A DNA stretch of 64,000 bases, from NCBI GenBank assembly GCA_002421425.1, contig DIJZ01000004.1, positions 12,256-76,255 on the forward strand. The letters run 5' to 3'. Made by a program: the position numbers and the translations under genes. Below are positions 61,108-64,000 of this stretch, in pieces (the stretch's first letter is position 1; the number at the start of each line of letters is the position of its first letter). The notes below the pieces were generated by a model that had not been told where the DNA came from, made no database searches, and saw only the letters and a program-made list of their open reading frames with translations. The stretch is from Caldifarciminota bacterium UBA5631. GTDB lineage: Bacteria; Hydrothermota; Hydrothermia; UBA1063.

Positions 61108-62550
61108 ATGGTAAGGGTTCGTTTTGCCCCTTCTCCGACGGGGTATTTGCACGTTGGCGGCGCTCGAACCGCTTTATACAACTGGCTTTTTGCCAGAAAA
61201 AATAAAGGCATATTTATCCTCAGAATCGAAGATACCGATAGAACAAGATACGTCCCCGGGTCTGTAGAAGATATCCAGGAAAGTCTCAAATGGCTTGGGC
61301 TTACGTGGGATGAGGGCCCATACTATCAGAGCGAGCGCATTCATCTTTACCGGGAACACGCCGAGATGCTTGTATCAAAAGGCTTTGCATATAAGTGCTT
61401 TTGTTCTGAAGAAAGACTCACAGCGTTAAGGGAAGAACAGATGAAGCGAGGACTGAAGCCAGGCTACGACAGAAAGTGCAGGAATTTATCCTCTGAAGAC
61501 ACTGAAAAATTTCTAAAAGAGCAAAAACCCTATGTAGTAAGACTAAAAATACCACTGGATAAGGAAATCGTCTTTGAAGATTACCTGAGAGGAGTTATTA
61601 AAGTCAAAGGTTCCGAGCTCGAGGATATTGTCCTTCTGAAATCCGATGGATACCCGACCTATCATCTTGCTAATGTCGTCGATGACTATCTTATGGGTGT
61701 CACCCACGTTATGCGCGCTGACGAGTGGATACCCAGCACCCCATACCACGTTTTTATGTATGAGGCCTTCGGATGGGAAGCACCCGTATTTGCTCATCTC
61801 CCTGTGATTCTCGCACCTGACGGGAAGGGTAAGCTATCAAAGCGGCACGGAGCAACCTCGGTTCTGGAGTTCAGGAAGATGGGGATTTTGCCGGAAGCCC
61901 TTGTAAACTTTCTCGCACTCCTGGGATGGTCACCAGGCGGAGATAGGGAAATAATCACCCTCGAAGAGATGATTGAGCTCTTTGACATAAAAAAAGTTGG
62001 CAAGCGTGGTTCGGTATTCGATTTCAACAAATTGTACTGGATGAATTCATACTACATAAGAGGTAAATCTCCTAAGGAACTTTTAGAGCTTGTGGCTCCA
62101 TTCTTTCAGGAAAAAGGCATCGACCTGAAAAAGTTCGACGAAGGAAAACTTGAGGAAATTATCACCCTATATCAAGAACGAATACGAACTTTAGCAGAGC
62201 TTCCGGATGCGTGCGCCTACTTTTTTACTGACGAAATCACTTTCGATGAAGATGCAGTCAAAAAGAACTTTGCAAAACCAGAAACCTTTACACATCTGTT
62301 TGAGTTTGCGAAATCACTTGAATATCTTAAAGATTTCTCAAAAACCGACATAGAGACGCACTTAAGGTCCTTTGCAGAGATAAAAAACATTCACCCCAAG
62401 GAGCTGATCCATCCTCTGAGGGTCATCCTCACGGGAAGGGCTATCGGACCAGGGCTCTTCGAGTTAATGGAGGTTCTGGGAAAAGAAGCATGCGTGAGGA
62501 AAATTTACCATGGACTAAAGAAGATTCAAAATTATGGAAGCCAGGAATAG
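61108..62550 (+). CDS. gltX: Glutamyl-tRNA synthetase
   Basis: Class I synthetase of 480 residues charging tRNA-Glu (and possibly tRNA-Gln in organisms lacking GlnRS). The N-terminus RFAPSPTGYLHVGGARTALYNWL contains the HIGH-type motif, and KLSKRHG is the KMSKS-type motif. The C-terminal anticodon-binding region is complete. Its last 17 bases overlap the Nudix gene. Confidence 0.97.
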   Translation: MVRVRFAPSPTGYLHVGGARTALYNWLFARKNKGIFILRIEDTDRTRYVPGSVEDIQESLKWLGLTWDEGPYYQSERIHLYREHAEMLVSKGFAYKCFCSEERLTALREEQMKRGLKPGYDRKCRNLSSEDTEKFLKEQKPYVVRLKIPLDKEIVFEDYLRGVIKVKGSELEDIVLLKSDGYPTYHLANVVDDYLMGVTHVMRADEWIPSTPYHVFMYEAFGWEAPVFAHLPVILAPDGKGKLSKRHGATSVLEFRKMGILPEALVNFLALLGWSPGGDREIITLEEMIELFDIKKVGKRGSVFDFNKLYWMNSYYIRGKSPKELLELVAPFFQEKGIDLKKFDEGKLEEIITLYQERIRTLAELPDACAYFFTDEITFDEDAVKKNFAKPETFTHLFEFAKSLEYLKDFSKTDIETHLRSFAEIKNIHPKELIHPLRVILTGRAIGPGLFELMEVLGKEACVRKIYHGLKKIQNYGSQE

Positions 62551-62977
62551 AAAAGAAGTATCCAGTGGATTCGTAGTATACACAATAGAAAACGAGCGAG
62601 TTCTTTACCTTCTTTTAAAACATCCAACGCACTGGAGCTTCCCGAAGGGCCACATTGAACACGGAGACAACAACAGCCTTCTTGCCACGGCGAAAAGAGA
62701 AATGATTGAAGAAACGGGGATACAGCACTTTGAGATAATATCTGGATTCCACGAGATACTGAGTTACACTTTCACTAAAGAGAGTGGTCAGGTGGTAAAA
62801 GATGTGCACTATTTCCTTGCACGTTGTTTTAGAAAAGAAAAAATCGCACTTTCAAAAGAACATACCGACTTTGGTTGGTTCCCTTTAAGAGTTGCGTACA
62901 TCAAATTAAAATTTGAAAATACCAGAGAGTTGCTCCTCACAGCAAACGAGTTCATCAAAAAAATTCATGGAATTTAG
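62534..62977 (+). CDS. Nudix hydrolase
   Basis: A 147-residue protein of the diadenosine polyphosphate/RNA-pyrophosphatase type. The Nudix box runs from Gly39 (FPKGHIEHGD) to REMIEETGI (55-63), with the metal-binding Glu59 and Glu60. The first acidic position is Asp45 instead of Glu, and the spacing to Arg-Glu is two residues longer than the standard box. The substrate is unknown. It overlaps both gltX and folC. Confidence 0.85.
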   Translation: MEARNRKEVSSGFVVYTIENERVLYLLLKHPTHWSFPKGHIEHGDNNSLLATAKREMIEETGIQHFEIISGFHEILSYTFTKESGQVVKDVHYFLARCFRKEKIALSKEHTDFGWFPLRVAYIKLKFENTRELLLTANEFIKKIHGI

Positions 62978-64000
62978 CAAAGCAGTAGAGTATCTTTACT
63001 CCCTCATTGATTATGAAAGGAAAAAAGGCTATGTTGAGTCTTTGGACCCATTTTTCGAGTTTCTTGGCACTTTTGGGAACCCACACTTAAAATTAAGAAA
63101 TCCCATTCTAATTGTTGGCACGAAAGGGAAAGGCTCAACGGCGCACCTTATTGCAGGGGGCCTCCTATCTCAGGGATTTAAAGTAGGACTCTATACTTCG
63201 CCCCACCTCGTAGACATCCGAGAACGAATTAAGATAAACGGGGAAAAAATTTCGGAGACGAAGTTTGCAAATTTCATTGAACAAATCAAACCATTTATAG
63301 AAGGGAAAAGAGGGATCCGGACTGTATTCGAAACGCTTACTTTAATGGCATTCCTTTATTTTCTTGAAGAAAACGTCGATTATACCGTCCTTGAGGCAGG
63401 TCTTGGAGGGAGACTTGATGCCACAAATTCCGCAAACCAGATTTTAACTGTAATCACTAATATCAGCTATGATCATATGGAAATCCTTGGAGAGAGAATC
63501 ACACAGATTGCTAGGGAGAAAGCTGCTGTAATCAAGAATGCCAATCCTGTTATAGTTGCAAGTCAGCATCCACAGGTGCACAAAACCATAAGAAACGTCT
63601 CCGAAAAGTTTTGTGCGCCTTTATACCCTCTAAACAAATACGTAAGATACCACCTGGCAGAAGCGACTCTGGAAAAAACAGTCATAAAATACAGGGGGCT
63701 CTCTGAAGAGAAGATTCTTACTCTGAATCAGGGAGGTAGCTTCCAGGCCAGGAATATGGCACTTTCTGCCCTTGCTCTCGAGGTTCTTGGGTTTAGAAGT
63801 TTTGATTTTAATAGGGTCAAGATCGAAGGGCGTTTTGAAATTCTTTCAAAAAAACCACTTATTATCGTTGACGGAGCTCATAATGTCGCATCAATTAAGA
63901 ACTTCATAGCTTCAGTACATAAACTTATTGGAATGGACTGTACTTTTGTTTTTGGGATAAACTCTGATAAAGAGGTCGAGAAAATCGTTCAGGAAATTGT
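62967..64000 (+). CDS. folC: Folylpolyglutamate/dihydrofolate synthase (3' truncated by window edge)
   Basis: Adds glutamate to folates. The frame is open to the right edge (about 344 residues visible). It has the P-loop VGTKGKGST near residue 52, the substrate loop YTSPHLVDIRERIKING, LEAGLGGRLDATN and NISYDHMEILG, all typical of FolC. The ATG overlaps the Nudix stop by 11 bases. About the last fifth of the protein is missing. Confidence 0.94.
   Translation, partial: MEFSKAVEYLYSLIDYERKKGYVESLDPFFEFLGTFGNPHLKLRNPILIVGTKGKGSTAHLIAGGLLSQGFKVGLYTSPHLVDIRERIKINGEKISETKFANFIEQIKPFIEGKRGIRTVFETLTLMAFLYFLEENVDYTVLEAGLGGRLDATNSANQILTVITNISYDHMEILGERITQIAREKAAVIKNANPVIVASQHPQVHKTIRNVSEKFCAPLYPLNKYVRYHLAEATLEKTVIKYRGLSEEKILTLNQGGSFQARNMALSALALEVLGFRSFDFNRVKIEGRFEILSKKPLIIVDGAHNVASIKNFIASVHKLIGMDCTFVFGINSDKEVEKIVQEI

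Overview
The window is a gene-dense stretch (about 55 protein genes, one tmRNA, no tRNA or rRNA, no mobile element, no CRISPR array; roughly 40 % G+C by eye). The gene set points to a diderm, probably anaerobic bacterium. A BamD-type lipoprotein, a TolC/adaptor/RND efflux set, a Wzi-like barrel and a membrane-anchored PpiD/SurA chaperone imply an outer membrane. An operon of flavodiiron protein, flavin reductase, flavodoxin, Fur/PerR-type regulator and 8-oxoguanine glycosylase, together with an Fe-S serine dehydratase, implies strict or near-strict anaerobiosis. The rotary ATPase is V-type with the sodium-binding residues known from Enterococcus hirae NtpK. A secreted GH57-like protein ends in a sorting-type tail like those of Bacteroidetes and related candidate phyla, and one gene closely matches a protein family common in Bacteroidetes. 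An uncultured lineage near the FCB group or WOR-3/Hydrothermae is a reasonable but unproven guess.

Layout. 1-4096 (+): UDP-GlcNAc 2-epimerase (partial), murJ with an apparent AUA start, and a FakA-FakB type fusion. 4100-6627 (-): nadD, BamD-like lipoprotein, MFS transporter. 6743-7092 (+): tmRNA with its own promoter and a strong terminator. 7154-13051 (-): tetR-tolC-adaptor-RND efflux operon with a perfect palindromic operator. 13141-18447 (-): ftsH, hpt, tilS, a Wzi-like barrel and a small Cys-containing protein. 18512-22298 (-): two DUF3857/transglutaminase-like exported proteins (one active-looking, one with a lost catalytic Cys) and a previously untracked 53-residue ORF. 22319-30133 (-): V-ATPase operon H-I-K-E-C-F-A-B, without subunit D. 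30442-34876 (+): GH57-like secreted glycosidase, phosphatidylglycerophosphate synthase-like enzyme and HAD phosphatase. 35075-37505 (-): L-serine dehydratase and a protein labelled 'asparagine synthetase B' in databases. 37716-43883 (+): marR, DUF401, heterodimeric ABC exporter, thiD. 43922-47167 (+): oxidative-stress operon. 47200-51417: RNase HII-like, epimerase, purM, sufS. 51537-58989 (+): methyltransferase, two-subunit amine/imino-acid dehydrogenase, PpiD-like protein, enolase, FtsB-like protein. 58969-61014 (-): ribF, truB, rbfA. 61108-64000 (+): gltX, Nudix hydrolase, folC (partial).

Regulation can be read unusually well here. Sigma-70-type promoters with 17-base spacers are easy to recognise. 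A recurring class places the -10 hexamer 6 or 7 bases before the start codon with no Shine-Dalgarno sequence (MFS, tetR, GH57, RNase HII-like, sufS, methyltransferase, rbfA). That spacing predicts leaderless mRNAs for many first genes, while downstream genes use strong Shine-Dalgarno sites or ATGA/TGATG stop-start overlaps. Gene packing is very tight, with tail-to-tail overlaps and only one convincing intrinsic terminator.
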